From: an uncultured Muribaculaceae bacterium | GTDB lineage: Bacteria; Bacteroidota; Bacteroidia; Bacteroidales; Muribaculaceae | NCBI GenBank assembly: GCA_910584495.1 | Contig: CAJUAR010000048.1 | Span: 1 to 21,255 of the forward strand | Reading direction: 5' to 3' | DNA: 21,255 nucleotides | In this document: piece after piece, positions 7,011-14,993 of the stretch | How the letters are laid out: each line of letters starts with the position of its first letter | Position numbering within the stretch: the stretch's first letter is position 1 | Translations under genes and position numbers: made by a program | The notes under the pieces: generated by a model | Told to the model about the DNA's origin: nothing | The model's input: the letters and a program-made list of their open reading frames with translations, nothing else | Databases searched by the model: none

Positions 7011-7805
7011 TTATGATAGTTTGAAGAATTTCAGTGCATTGTTGCTCGTCTGGCGGGCTGCATCTTCCATTGTCATCCCTCGTGCCTCTGCAATTTTGGC
7101 AATGATGTGGGGCAGACGCGCGCTTTCGTTGGTTCGTCCGCGGAAGGGTACGGGCGAAAGGTAGGGTGAGTCGGTCTCGCTCAGTATGCGGTTGGAAGGG
7201 ACGGCACGGATGGTGTCGTCGAGTTTCGAGTTTTTGAAAGTGATGATGCCATTGAAGCCGAAATAATAGTCACCGGCAGCAAGTATACGCTCAACATCGT
7301 CTGTAGACCCTCCAAAGCTATGGAACACTGCTGGAGCTTCTGGATGTCCGGCCAGAACTTCGAGCACTTGTTCCAGGCCTTCGCGACAGTGAATTATTAC
7401 CGGCATTTTGTGACGACAAGCTGCTTCCACCTGTCGGTCGAAGACTGTCATTTGTTCGCTTTCGAAAGTTTTGTCCCAATAAAGATCGATACCAACTTCA
7501 CCCACTGCAACGAACGACGAGGGACCGTCGTCGAGCACACTCATGCATATTGAAAGTTCTTCTTGCCAGTTTTCTTTCACTTCGGTGGGATGCAGGCCCA
7601 TGGCCATGAATGTGTTGTGAGGCCGCATGGCATGCAGGGCAAGCATAGGTTCTATGCTTGCCCTGTCGATATTGGGAAAAATCATCTTCTCCACCCCGGC
7701 TTCGATAGCCCTGTCCACAGTGTTGCATCGACCTTTGAAGGCCGATGCAGTGGGACATTCATCATCGAATTGGGGTAGATAGATGTGGGTGTGGGTGTCA
7801 ATCAT
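7011..7805 (-). CDS. TatD family metal-dependent hydrolase/deoxyribonuclease
   Basis: This 264-residue TIM-barrel metallohydrolase is a TatD-type 3'-5' DNase/RNase candidate for DNA repair or RNA quality control. Metal ligands expected for the family are visible: the His-x-His pair at residues 5 and 7 (MIDTHTHIYLP), Glu in AVGEVGID, His in VIIHCREG, His in VFHSFGG and Asp in SETDSPYLSPVPFRGRTNES. The C-terminal recognition segment is typical. Length matches (about 255-265). One base separates it from the upstream polyprenyl synthase stop codon, so it is translated from the same mRNA. The family has several paralogues per genome (YcfH, YjjV, TatD), so I give no gene symbol. Confidence 0.94.
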   Translation of the reverse strand: MIDTHTHIYLPQFDDECPTASAFKGRCNTVDRAIEAGVEKMIFPNIDRASIEPMLALHAMRPHNTFMAMGLHPTEVKENWQEELSICMSVLDDGPSSFVAVGEVGIDLYWDKTFESEQMTVFDRQVEAACRHKMPVIIHCREGLEQVLEVLAGHPEAPAVFHSFGGSTDDVERILAAGDYYFGFNGIITFKNSKLDDTIRAVPSNRILSETDSPYLSPVPFRGRTNESARLPHIIAKIAEARGMTMEDAARQTSNNALKFFKLS

Positions 7806-7806
7806 A

Positions 7807-8772
7807 TCAATGGTTGCGGCGCGAGGCTTCCTCGGCTAATTTGTTGAAGAAATTGAGCGCTTCGACATCTATCTTTAGGTCAGCGATGCACTTGCGGGCA
7901 TCCTCGCTGTATTGCAGGGCGAGTTTCTCGCATCGGTCGCCAAGGTTTAGACTGTCGTAGACGTCGCGCACCTGACGAATCATCTCGTCATCGTCGAGGT
8001 CTTCGGCAAGTATGGCCGGCAACTCTTCGGGGCTTTCGTTGAGTGCGGTGATGAGCAACCATGTTTTCTTGCGGTTGAGTATGTCGCCGCCTATGGCTTT
8101 GCCAAACACGGCCGGGTCGCCGTAGGTGTCGAGCCAGTCGTCGCGCATCTGGAAAGCAAGACCCAGAGCAAGGCCGTACTTATAGAATGCATCGGCTGTT
8201 GCTTGCTCGGCGTCGGCCATGATGGCCCCAAGACGGCAAGCCCCGGCAAGAAGCACAGAGGTTTTGAGACGTATCATTTCCATATATTCGGCCACGGACA
8301 CTTTGTCGCGGTTCTCGAACTCCATGTCGAGCTGTTGTCCCTCGTAAACCTCCATTGCTGTTTGATTGAAGCTTTCATCGAGCTTGGCAAGGTGCGAGCC
8401 GGCACCTTTGGCCAGATACATGCTGCTGAGGGTGAGCATGGCGTCGCCCGAAAGAATGGCGGTATTGGCACCCCATTTGCGATGCACTGTGGGGCGGCCG
8501 CGGCGAAGGTCGGCGTTGTCCATAAGGTCGTCGTGAAGAAGGGTGAAATTGTGAAAAAGCTCAACGGCAATAGCTTGGTTCACAGCTTCTTCAGCAGGAC
8601 GATGGGTGAGTGCGCTGAACACTGCCAGCGCAAGTACCGGCCTGAGGCGTTTGCCTCCGCTTTGGAGGGTGTATTTGATGGGGTCGAAAAGGCGTGGAGC
8701 CGTTTTCGGATAGTCGATGGCAGATATTGCATCGTCGACAATTTCGGAGAAATATTCGAGGCTAAAGGCCAT
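7807..8772 (-). CDS. Trans-polyprenyl diphosphate synthase
   Basis: This all-helical prenyltransferase (321 residues) elongates allylic diphosphates with isopentenyl diphosphate; the product feeds quinone side chains or other isoprenoid lipids. GGKRLRP at residues 39-45 binds IPP. The first aspartate-rich motif DDLMD is at 81-85, followed by RRGRPTVH; the second, DDWLD, is at 211-215 followed by a conserved Lys. The first motif has no two-residue insertion, which argues against the typical bacterial FPP synthase (IspA type), but product length cannot be fixed by eye. It lies downstream of the MFS gene by 15 bp and upstream of tatD by one base. It would consume the IPP whose synthesis involves ispE at the left of the window. 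Confidence 0.93.
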   Translation of the reverse strand: MAFSLEYFSEIVDDAISAIDYPKTAPRLFDPIKYTLQSGGKRLRPVLALAVFSALTHRPAEEAVNQAIAVELFHNFTLLHDDLMDNADLRRGRPTVHRKWGANTAILSGDAMLTLSSMYLAKGAGSHLAKLDESFNQTAMEVYEGQQLDMEFENRDKVSVAEYMEMIRLKTSVLLAGACRLGAIMADAEQATADAFYKYGLALGLAFQMRDDWLDTYGDPAVFGKAIGGDILNRKKTWLLITALNESPEELPAILAEDLDDDEMIRQVRDVYDSLNLGDRCEKLALQYSEDARKCIADLKIDVEALNFFNKLAEEASRRNH

Positions 8773-8787
8773 GGCAGATATATGGTT

Positions 8788-10596
8788 TTAGGATTTATGT
8801 TCTTGACTGGCAAAGGTTTCCTTGATAATCCACACCGCAGCTGCTCCAAGAATGAGAAGCACGCCGCTCACAACAAGCATGCCCACAGTCAGGGGTGCGC
8901 CGTTGGAGGCTGCCGGGAAACAGTGGAGGATGGCCCCGCCGCATAGGGCTGCCACAATCTGGGGTATGGTGATGGTGCAGTTGAACAAACCCAGATATGT
9001 GCCAATGTTGCCGCCGCTGAGCGCGTTGGTGAGGATGGTGAACGGCATGGCAAGCATAGCGGCCCACGCGCAGCCCATCAGTGCGTAGCTGACGAAGAGC
9101 AGGTATTGGTTGTGGATGAAGAATACGGAGATAAAGCCCACAGCACCGATGAGGAGGCTCAGCGAGTAGGCCGGCTTACGGCGGCGGACACCGGCGAGCA
9201 CTACGGCCCACAGCACGGCGGCTATTGCCTGGACTGCAAAGAGGATTCCGTTCCAGTCGCCGGCGGCTTGGTAGGCGGCCGACGACGAGTTGAGGATGGT
9301 GTTGTAGTTGAGTGTGATTTCGTCGGGCGAGCTCACGGCCGGCAGTGAGCTTGTCTGTTCGAGCACATATTTGCCGGTGCCTTTGTCGATGTTTGCCATG
9401 TGGGCCATGGTAAGGACGGTCGAGCCATTGATGCGTGCGAGTTCAGGAACCGACACGGCACTTTCTTCAACAATATAGTGCTGGCCGTCAACAACCAAAG
9501 ATGCCCCGGCCGAGGCAAGTTCGCCTCCGTTGACATCGAATTTTGCCACTCCTCCGTTGACAACGGGCAGACCGCCGGCAACAAGAGTATCACCGTTGAC
9601 CACCACTGTGGAGGGGCTGGCAAAGCTGCCGTCGATTTCGATGCCGGCAAAGCTCAAACGGCCGTTTTCAATCACAGGACGTTCGTTGTTGAAGATGAAT
9701 TTATCGTTATAGTCGGTGCCGTTGATTGTAACGCCTGACACAGTCTGGATTGCGGGGGCGTCGAAGGCCTGATAAGCCACGGCATCTGTCGAGTAGGTCC
9801 ACATATATAGAAATGCTGCCCAGCAGAAGAACTGTACCAGCCCGACGGTCCAGAACACAGCCGGTGCTTTGACAAGCAGACGCAGGATGTTGCCGTCGCC
9901 TTTCTTCTCTTTTTTCTCTTCGAGATTGATGTTGTGGAACGCCGCATATTCTGCCGGCGGCATTTCGCGCACCTTGATAAATGTATAAAGCACGCAAAGA
10001 GCCAGGATGAAAGCTCCGATATAGAAGGCCCACGTAACAGTTGGCGGAACCTCTCCGGCGGGGGCGGTGTTGCTTAGGAACCAAGCCAGGACAAAAGGCG
10101 CTATGTAGCCCACCACCGAGCCGGCATTGCAAAGAAACGACTGGATGGAGTAGGCCAGGCCTTTCTGTTTTTCGTTTACCATGTCGCCCACAAGCATTTT
10201 GAACGGCTGCATGGCCATGTTGATGGATGTGTCGAGCAACATGAGCATGACAAGGCCGAAGAGGATGGCCTGGCTGATGCCCAGGCCCAGTGAGCCGGCA
10301 TTGGGCAAGAAGCACATCACAACGATAGCTATCAAGGCTCCTATAAGGAGGTAGGGCAGTCGGCGTCCCAGACGGTTCCATGTGCGGTCGCTGGCACTTC
10401 CTACTATAGGTTGGACAATCAGGCCCATGAGGGGCGGAAGAATCCAGAAATAGCTCAGCTCGTGGGGGTCGGCTCCGATGGTGGAGAAAATGCGGCTGAC
10501 TTGAGAGCTCTGCAAGGCATAGGCAATCTGAACACCGAAGAACCCGAAGCTCAGGTTCCACAGTTTCCAGAAACTTAGATCGCGTTGGTCGTTCAT
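8788..10596 (-). CDS. MFS sugar transporter (SLC45/GPH-like) with a large inserted extracytoplasmic domain
   Basis: This is an inner-membrane carrier of 602 residues, against about 440-480 usual for related transporters. The N-terminal half has MFS signatures: LWNLSFGFFGVQIAYALQ, then QPIVGSASDRTWNRLGRRLPY at 62-82, the loop-2 motif after TM2. The fold resembles Bacteroidota maltose/sucrose-type transporters, so a disaccharide or oligosaccharide with proton symport is likely (inference). Between TM7 (about 246-266) and TM8 (about 449-469) lies an insert at about 281-436, rich in beta-type repeats of the form V-x-V-N-G/V-D-G. By topology it faces the periplasm. The C-terminal half resumes normally (GNIGTYLGLFNCTITIPQI). 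It starts 56 bp after lon and probably heads the run to purT. It does not neighbour glycan-utilisation genes here. Confidence 0.9.
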   Translation of the reverse strand: MNDQRDLSFWKLWNLSFGFFGVQIAYALQSSQVSRIFSTIGADPHELSYFWILPPLMGLIVQPIVGSASDRTWNRLGRRLPYLLIGALIAIVVMCFLPNAGSLGLGISQAILFGLVMLMLLDTSINMAMQPFKMLVGDMVNEKQKGLAYSIQSFLCNAGSVVGYIAPFVLAWFLSNTAPAGEVPPTVTWAFYIGAFILALCVLYTFIKVREMPPAEYAAFHNINLEEKKEKKGDGNILRLLVKAPAVFWTVGLVQFFCWAAFLYMWTYSTDAVAYQAFDAPAIQTVSGVTINGTDYNDKFIFNNERPVIENGRLSFAGIEIDGSFASPSTVVVNGDTLVAGGLPVVNGGVAKFDVNGGELASAGASLVVDGQHYIVEESAVSVPELARINGSTVLTMAHMANIDKGTGKYVLEQTSSLPAVSSPDEITLNYNTILNSSSAAYQAAGDWNGILFAVQAIAAVLWAVVLAGVRRRKPAYSLSLLIGAVGFISVFFIHNQYLLFVSYALMGCAWAAMLAMPFTILTNALSGGNIGTYLGLFNCTITIPQIVAALCGGAILHCFPAASNGAPLTVGMLVVSGVLLILGAAAVWIIKETFASQEHKS

Positions 10597-10652
10597 AAAT
10601 CAGAAAAGGTGAAAATAAGTAAGTAAGTATGTATGAAAATTATAATCTCTTC

Positions 10653-13091
10653 CTATATTTGTGGTGTAGCTTCAGTGTGCGGTTCCAGCACTAAGGGATT
10701 GGCCACATCGGTATCGGTAACAGCTTGGGCAATTACCTCCATGGCATCTTTGACGAATATGAAGTTAAGACCCTCGACATATCCCGAGGGCATGTCGTCG
10801 ATGTCGCGACGGTTTTCGTCCGACATTATGATGGTGTTGATGCCTGCGCGTTTGGCAGCCAGGATTTTCTCGCGTATTCCTCCCACAGGCAACACTTTGC
10901 CTCGGAGCGTTATTTCGCCGGTCATGGCAATGCGTTCTTTCACTCGTTTTTGTCTGAACAACGACACTATCGAAGTGGCAATGGTGATGCCGGCCGACGG
11001 GCCGTCCTTGGGCACGGCTCCTTCGGGGAAGTGGATGTGCAGGCTGTGGCAGTCGAAAAGACGGAAGTCGATGCCCAGCTGTGCAGCGTGGGCTTTGACC
11101 CACTGGAAGGCAATGGTGGCCGATTCCTTCATCACATCGCCGAGCTTGCCGGTGAGGGTGAGCGTTGGGTTCTTGGCAGGAATGAGCGACGATTCCACCA
11201 TCAGCACCGTGCCGCCGACTTCGGTCCATGCCAGGCCGGTAACAAGCCCGGCGTAGTCGTTGCCTTCGTATTTGTCGGGCTGGTAGGGCGCAAGCCCCAG
11301 CAGGTCGTAGAGGTGCTCGGGTTCGACAGGCGAGGGAAACGATTTGTCGCTCTTGAGAGCCACAACATATCTGCGGCCTATTTTCTCAATGTTTTTTTCC
11401 AACGCTCGCACGCCGCTCTCGGCCGTGTAGGTCTGGATGATTTGTGTCAGGGCCTCGTCGGAGAGTGTGACATCGGCTTTGAATTTTTCGGCAATTCTGG
11501 GCAGAAGGTGGCGTGTGGCGATTTCTTTTTTCTCTTCCAACAGATATCCCGGCAGCTGTATCACCTCCAGGCGGTCGAGCAATGGAGTTGGGATGGTGCT
11601 TGTGGTGTTTGCCGTAGCAATGAAGAAGACTTTCGACAGGTCGTAGTCAACGTCAATATAGTTGTCGTGGAAATGGCAGTTCTGCTCGGGGTCGAGCACT
11701 TCGAGAAGGGCTGCCGAAGGGTCGCCCTTGTAGTCGCTGCCTATTTTGTCGATTTCGTCAAGCAGTATGACAGGGTTTACAGCTCCGGCACGTTTCATGG
11801 CTTCGATGATTCGACCGGGCATGGCTCCGATATATGTGCGACGGTGTCCGCGTATTTCCGATTCGTCGTGCAAGCCGCCGAACGACACTCGTTCGTAGGC
11901 ACGGTTCATGGCGCGGGCCACAGAGCGTCCGATGGAAGTTTTGCCTACGCCGGGAGGGCCTACAAGGCAGAGAATTGTTGCCTTGGCATTGCTGTTGACC
12001 ATGTTGAGGGCCAGCTGCTCTATGATGCGGTCCTTCACTTTTTCCAGACCGTAATGGTCCTCGTCGAGAATGTTTCGCGCTTTGTCCAGGCTGGTGTTGT
12101 CGTTGCTCTGTTTGTGCCAGGGCAGGGTGGTGAGTATGTCCAGATAGGTGTAGAGCACCGAGTAGTCGGGAGTGGTGGTGTTGTAACGGCGCATTTTTTC
12201 CATTTCGCGGTCGAAGACGGCGCGAACGTCTTTGGGAAGCTTGGCCTCGTCGGCTTTTGCAATAAGCTGCGAAATTTCGCCGTCTTCATCTCCGTAGAGC
12301 GTCTCGCGTATGGCTTCCATCTGTTGCTGCAGGAAGGCATTGCGCTGCATTTCGTCCATGTTCTTGCGGGCATGGCTCATGATTTCGGCGGTGATGGCCA
12401 GCTTTTCGCGCAACGTCCCCAGTTCTATCAGAAGCTGCTGGGCGCGGTCGGCGATGCGCCATCTCTTGAGGAGATTGATTTTGATGTCGTTGTCGAGCGG
12501 TGTGTTGGTACACAGGAAGTTGACAAAGTCGGTGTCATTGCCTATTTGCTCCGAAGTTTTGAGCAGTTCGCCGGCATCTTTGAGAATTTCGCGCGCCAGA
12601 ATGCGGAGGTTGTCCATAACGGCCGTAAATTCCGGTGTGGGCTGAGGAGCAACTTCGTCGATTAACTTTATTCGGGCAGTCAGGCTGTCGGGGTGCGCGA
12701 GTGAGTGGCCGAGCACGCGGAAGTGCTGGCGCGAGTGGACAAGGGCCATGTTGTGTCCGTCGGGGTGTTCCAAAATGGCGAGCACATCGCACAGAACGCC
12801 GTATTTATAGAGGTCGGTTGTAAGTGATGGATTTTCCTCCGCCGGGTTGAGCTGGCAGATGATGCCTATGGGAAAGTGCTCCTCGTTGGCTTTTCGTGCA
12901 AGGTCGATGCTCGACTGACGTCCGAGGTCGATGGTGAGAGTTATGCCCGGGAACATTACAAGATTCCGGGTGGGAAGTATGCAGAGGGCATCCTCGTCGG
13001 GGGCCTGGTTGAATGATGCTATGTCGATGTCAATGCGTTGGAATCCCAGTTCAACGCCGCCTGGTTTGTTGTCGCTAATCTTTTTTGCCAT
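10653..13091 (-). CDS. lon: ATP-dependent Lon protease
   Basis: Lon is a cytosolic hexameric AAA+ serine protease that degrades misfolded and regulatory proteins. The 812-residue chain has the N-terminal LON substrate-binding domain (about 35-230, beginning LCILPTRNLVMFPG), a coiled-coil linker, and the AAA+ module with Walker A GPPGVGKT at 378-385 and Walker B VILLDEID at 441-448. The C-terminal protease domain has catalytic Ser699 in PKDGPSAG and Lys742 in GGIREKILAAKRAG, 43 residues apart as in E. coli. Length and architecture are complete. The gene has its own promoter just upstream. It sits downstream of the restriction-modification operon on the same strand without an obvious terminator between them. 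Confidence 0.98.
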   Translation of the reverse strand: MAKKISDNKPGGVELGFQRIDIDIASFNQAPDEDALCILPTRNLVMFPGITLTIDLGRQSSIDLARKANEEHFPIGIICQLNPAEENPSLTTDLYKYGVLCDVLAILEHPDGHNMALVHSRQHFRVLGHSLAHPDSLTARIKLIDEVAPQPTPEFTAVMDNLRILAREILKDAGELLKTSEQIGNDTDFVNFLCTNTPLDNDIKINLLKRWRIADRAQQLLIELGTLREKLAITAEIMSHARKNMDEMQRNAFLQQQMEAIRETLYGDEDGEISQLIAKADEAKLPKDVRAVFDREMEKMRRYNTTTPDYSVLYTYLDILTTLPWHKQSNDNTSLDKARNILDEDHYGLEKVKDRIIEQLALNMVNSNAKATILCLVGPPGVGKTSIGRSVARAMNRAYERVSFGGLHDESEIRGHRRTYIGAMPGRIIEAMKRAGAVNPVILLDEIDKIGSDYKGDPSAALLEVLDPEQNCHFHDNYIDVDYDLSKVFFIATANTTSTIPTPLLDRLEVIQLPGYLLEEKKEIATRHLLPRIAEKFKADVTLSDEALTQIIQTYTAESGVRALEKNIEKIGRRYVVALKSDKSFPSPVEPEHLYDLLGLAPYQPDKYEGNDYAGLVTGLAWTEVGGTVLMVESSLIPAKNPTLTLTGKLGDVMKESATIAFQWVKAHAAQLGIDFRLFDCHSLHIHFPEGAVPKDGPSAGITIATSIVSLFRQKRVKERIAMTGEITLRGKVLPVGGIREKILAAKRAGINTIIMSDENRRDIDDMPSGYVEGLNFIFVKDAMEVIAQAVTDTDVANPLVLEPHTEATPQI

Positions 13092-13122
13092 CTCTAAAGG
13101 GTTGGTTGCTGCAAAACAGGCT

Positions 13123-13153
13123 CAAAGTTACAAAAAAAAATCGACATGGCAAA
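13123..13153 (-). promoter_or_regulatory. Full Bacteroidota promoter of lon (TTTG-N19-TAACTTTG)
   Basis: On the minus strand TTTG (13153-13150) is followed after exactly 19 bases by TAACTTTG (13130-13123), matching both the -33 and -7 elements. The spacer includes a run of T. Transcription would start near 13116, about 25 nt before the lon ATG. This is the best promoter match in the window. Confidence 0.8.
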
Positions 13154-13183
13154 GAACACGGAGGTAAATGGATTAATAATTAG

Positions 13184-13213
13184 GTGATTGTGTGTGATTG
13201 TGTGTGATTGTGT
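13184..13213. repeat. 10-bp tandem repeat (TGTGTGATTG, about 3 copies)
   Basis: Full units at 13191-13200 and 13201-13210 are preceded by a partial GTGATTG and followed by TGT. Just beyond, GTCAAT occurs three times (13212, 13221, 13232). The stretch separates the methyltransferase stop codon from the lon promoter and may mark the edge of the acquired restriction-modification block. Confidence 0.75.
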
Positions 13214-13244
13214 CAATAAAGTCAATCCGCAGTCAATCTCGGAA

Positions 13245-14990
13245 TCATTGTTGTTCAATATTGTCCAAGACTTTTCCGAGGACAGTGTCTCTATAGGTGT
13301 GGAATATGTTGGGTTTCAGCATGACATAATCCGGCAGACTTTGCAGATATTCAAGCTCAAACACAAGGCGGGAATCTTTGTCATCCGATTCCTGGTGGAT
13401 TTCAGCTTTGTTCCCGATGCGTGCCCTGCGGATTAGATAAAGATCTTTTACGCCTTTGTTTTTGATATAGGGCATGAAGTAATACAATTTGTTGAGCGCC
13501 ACTGTCGAGGGGAACGACTTGGTCTTTCCGGTGTAATATATTTTTGTCTGACCTCCGTCGAGGAAATATCCGGTATTGTCGGGCTTCACAAAACCGATTA
13601 GCAGGCTTTTGTTCATGTCCAGGCTATACGTTTTCTTCGGCTTGTTTATTTTCAGTTCAGAATCAAGTTCTGAGAACAGGTCGAGGTTCAAGGCGGGCTC
13701 GGCGTCGCGCTTGGTGTCGATGGGTCGTGACGATACAGGTTCTTTGTCGAAGATGAAGCGGTAAAGGCTTTTCCCTATGCTCTCTACAACACCGCAGACC
13801 AGTGCATTGCCCATGAGAAAGGCCCTGCGGCCATCCGATACGGCAGGGTGCAGGGTGTGGTTGTCCGGGAACATGTTGAGACGTTCCAGCTCAATGGGAA
13901 CGAGGCGGCGGAAACGTCCCGAAGGCGTCGATATGACATGTTTGAAGCGAGATGCCGAAGGCCCCCCTTCACCTGTGATAATGGTACGGGAAGGCTTGTC
14001 CAGAGAGTCCGGGAATGCCATGCCTCCCTCAGAAAAAAAGTATTTAAAACCTTCTTTTGATGTTCGTTCTATCTTTTTGGCACCTTTTTCGTACTCCCAT
14101 TTCTTAACGTCTTCTTCAGGAATGAAAAAATCTTCGGGGACGAAGGCTTCATCCACGATATTTCCGCCAAGAGTCATCATCGGACCATTGTAGACAGCCT
14201 CGGCATCGACAGAAAAAACGTGTCTGTCGCGCATGATGCCAGCGTTCCCGAACGGGCTGTCTTTAACTCCTTTGTTGAAGTTGTCCGACACCTGCTTCAC
14301 AGTTCCTTCGATATCGAATTCCGAAATATACTTACCTTTAGGCCTGAAAGGGAATGCATTGGCTAAAACGCCGTCGTAGAGCACCCAGTCTTTAAGATTC
14401 TGAACTTTAGCGGCGATGCGCGAATCTTCGAGGTAGCCCAGAATGTAGGTGCGTCGTCTACGCTGAGGCATGCCGTATTCTGCAGCATTTATTATTCTCC
14501 ACTCAACGGTATAACCAAGGTCGGCAAGAGATGCAAGGATAATAGCAAAGTCACGGCCTCGCTGCTTGGCCGGGGAATTGAGGAGACGGTCGACATTTTC
14601 AAAGAACAGGTACTGAGGCCTGGCGTCCCCTTTCTCTTCGAGAATGCGATATATCTGCCACCATAGCACGCCTTTCTTTCCTTCTATTCCTCCCGATTTG
14701 CTAAGTGTCGAGGCCACAGAATAGTCCTGGCAAGGGAAGCCGCCGACAAGGAGGTCGTGGTTTGGTATGTCTTTGGTCGGAATTGTGTTGATGTCCTTGT
14801 TGACATGTCCTTTGGAGCCAAATCGTGCGCGATATACCAATGATGCGTCCTGATGGATTGTAGACGGTTCCCACTGGTTGTTCCAGATAGTGTTGTAGGC
14901 ATCGGACGCTCCTTCCAGCCCGATACGGAAACCTCCGACACCGGCGAAAAGTTCAACGACTTTTATATTGTTGCTATTATTCGGTGACAT
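13245..14990 (-). CDS. DNA (cytosine-5) methyltransferase of a type II restriction-modification system, with C-terminal extension
   Basis: This enzyme transfers methyl from S-adenosylmethionine to cytosine C5 and would protect host DNA from the neighbouring endonuclease. Motifs run in order: I, VVELFAGVGGFRIGLE at 11-26 (AdoMet); IV, GGFPCQDYS at 83-91 with nucleophile Cys87; VI, ENVDRL at 131-136; VIII, QRRRRTYI at 176-183; a target-recognition region around 225-350; and IX/X, ELERLNMFPDNHT at 367-379 and MGNALVCGVVESIG at 393-406. The remaining 170 residues (about 412-581) are unusual for a C5 methylase, which normally ends near residue 420. They consist of a polar linker and a domain I do not recognise (about 455-581). 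It begins three bases after the endonuclease stop codon. Given its partner, GATC is the predicted target. Confidence 0.95.
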   Translation of the reverse strand: MSPNNSNNIKVVELFAGVGGFRIGLEGASDAYNTIWNNQWEPSTIHQDASLVYRARFGSKGHVNKDINTIPTKDIPNHDLLVGGFPCQDYSVASTLSKSGGIEGKKGVLWWQIYRILEEKGDARPQYLFFENVDRLLNSPAKQRGRDFAIILASLADLGYTVEWRIINAAEYGMPQRRRRTYILGYLEDSRIAAKVQNLKDWVLYDGVLANAFPFRPKGKYISEFDIEGTVKQVSDNFNKGVKDSPFGNAGIMRDRHVFSVDAEAVYNGPMMTLGGNIVDEAFVPEDFFIPEEDVKKWEYEKGAKKIERTSKEGFKYFFSEGGMAFPDSLDKPSRTIITGEGGPSASRFKHVISTPSGRFRRLVPIELERLNMFPDNHTLHPAVSDGRRAFLMGNALVCGVVESIGKSLYRFIFDKEPVSSRPIDTKRDAEPALNLDLFSELDSELKINKPKKTYSLDMNKSLLIGFVKPDNTGYFLDGGQTKIYYTGKTKSFPSTVALNKLYYFMPYIKNKGVKDLYLIRRARIGNKAEIHQESDDKDSRLVFELEYLQSLPDYVMLKPNIFHTYRDTVLGKVLDNIEQQ

Positions 14991-14993
14991 GCC

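Noticed and set aside
10725..12665. 646-codon plus-strand open frame opposite lon
   Set aside because: It lies entirely antisense to the well-conserved Lon coding sequence; the composition (His, Phe, Gly rich) is that of an antisense shadow.
13184..13240. CRISPR-like array from repeated GTGATTG and GTCAAT words
   Set aside because: The units are 6-10 bp and adjacent, with no unique spacers of CRISPR length and no cas genes.
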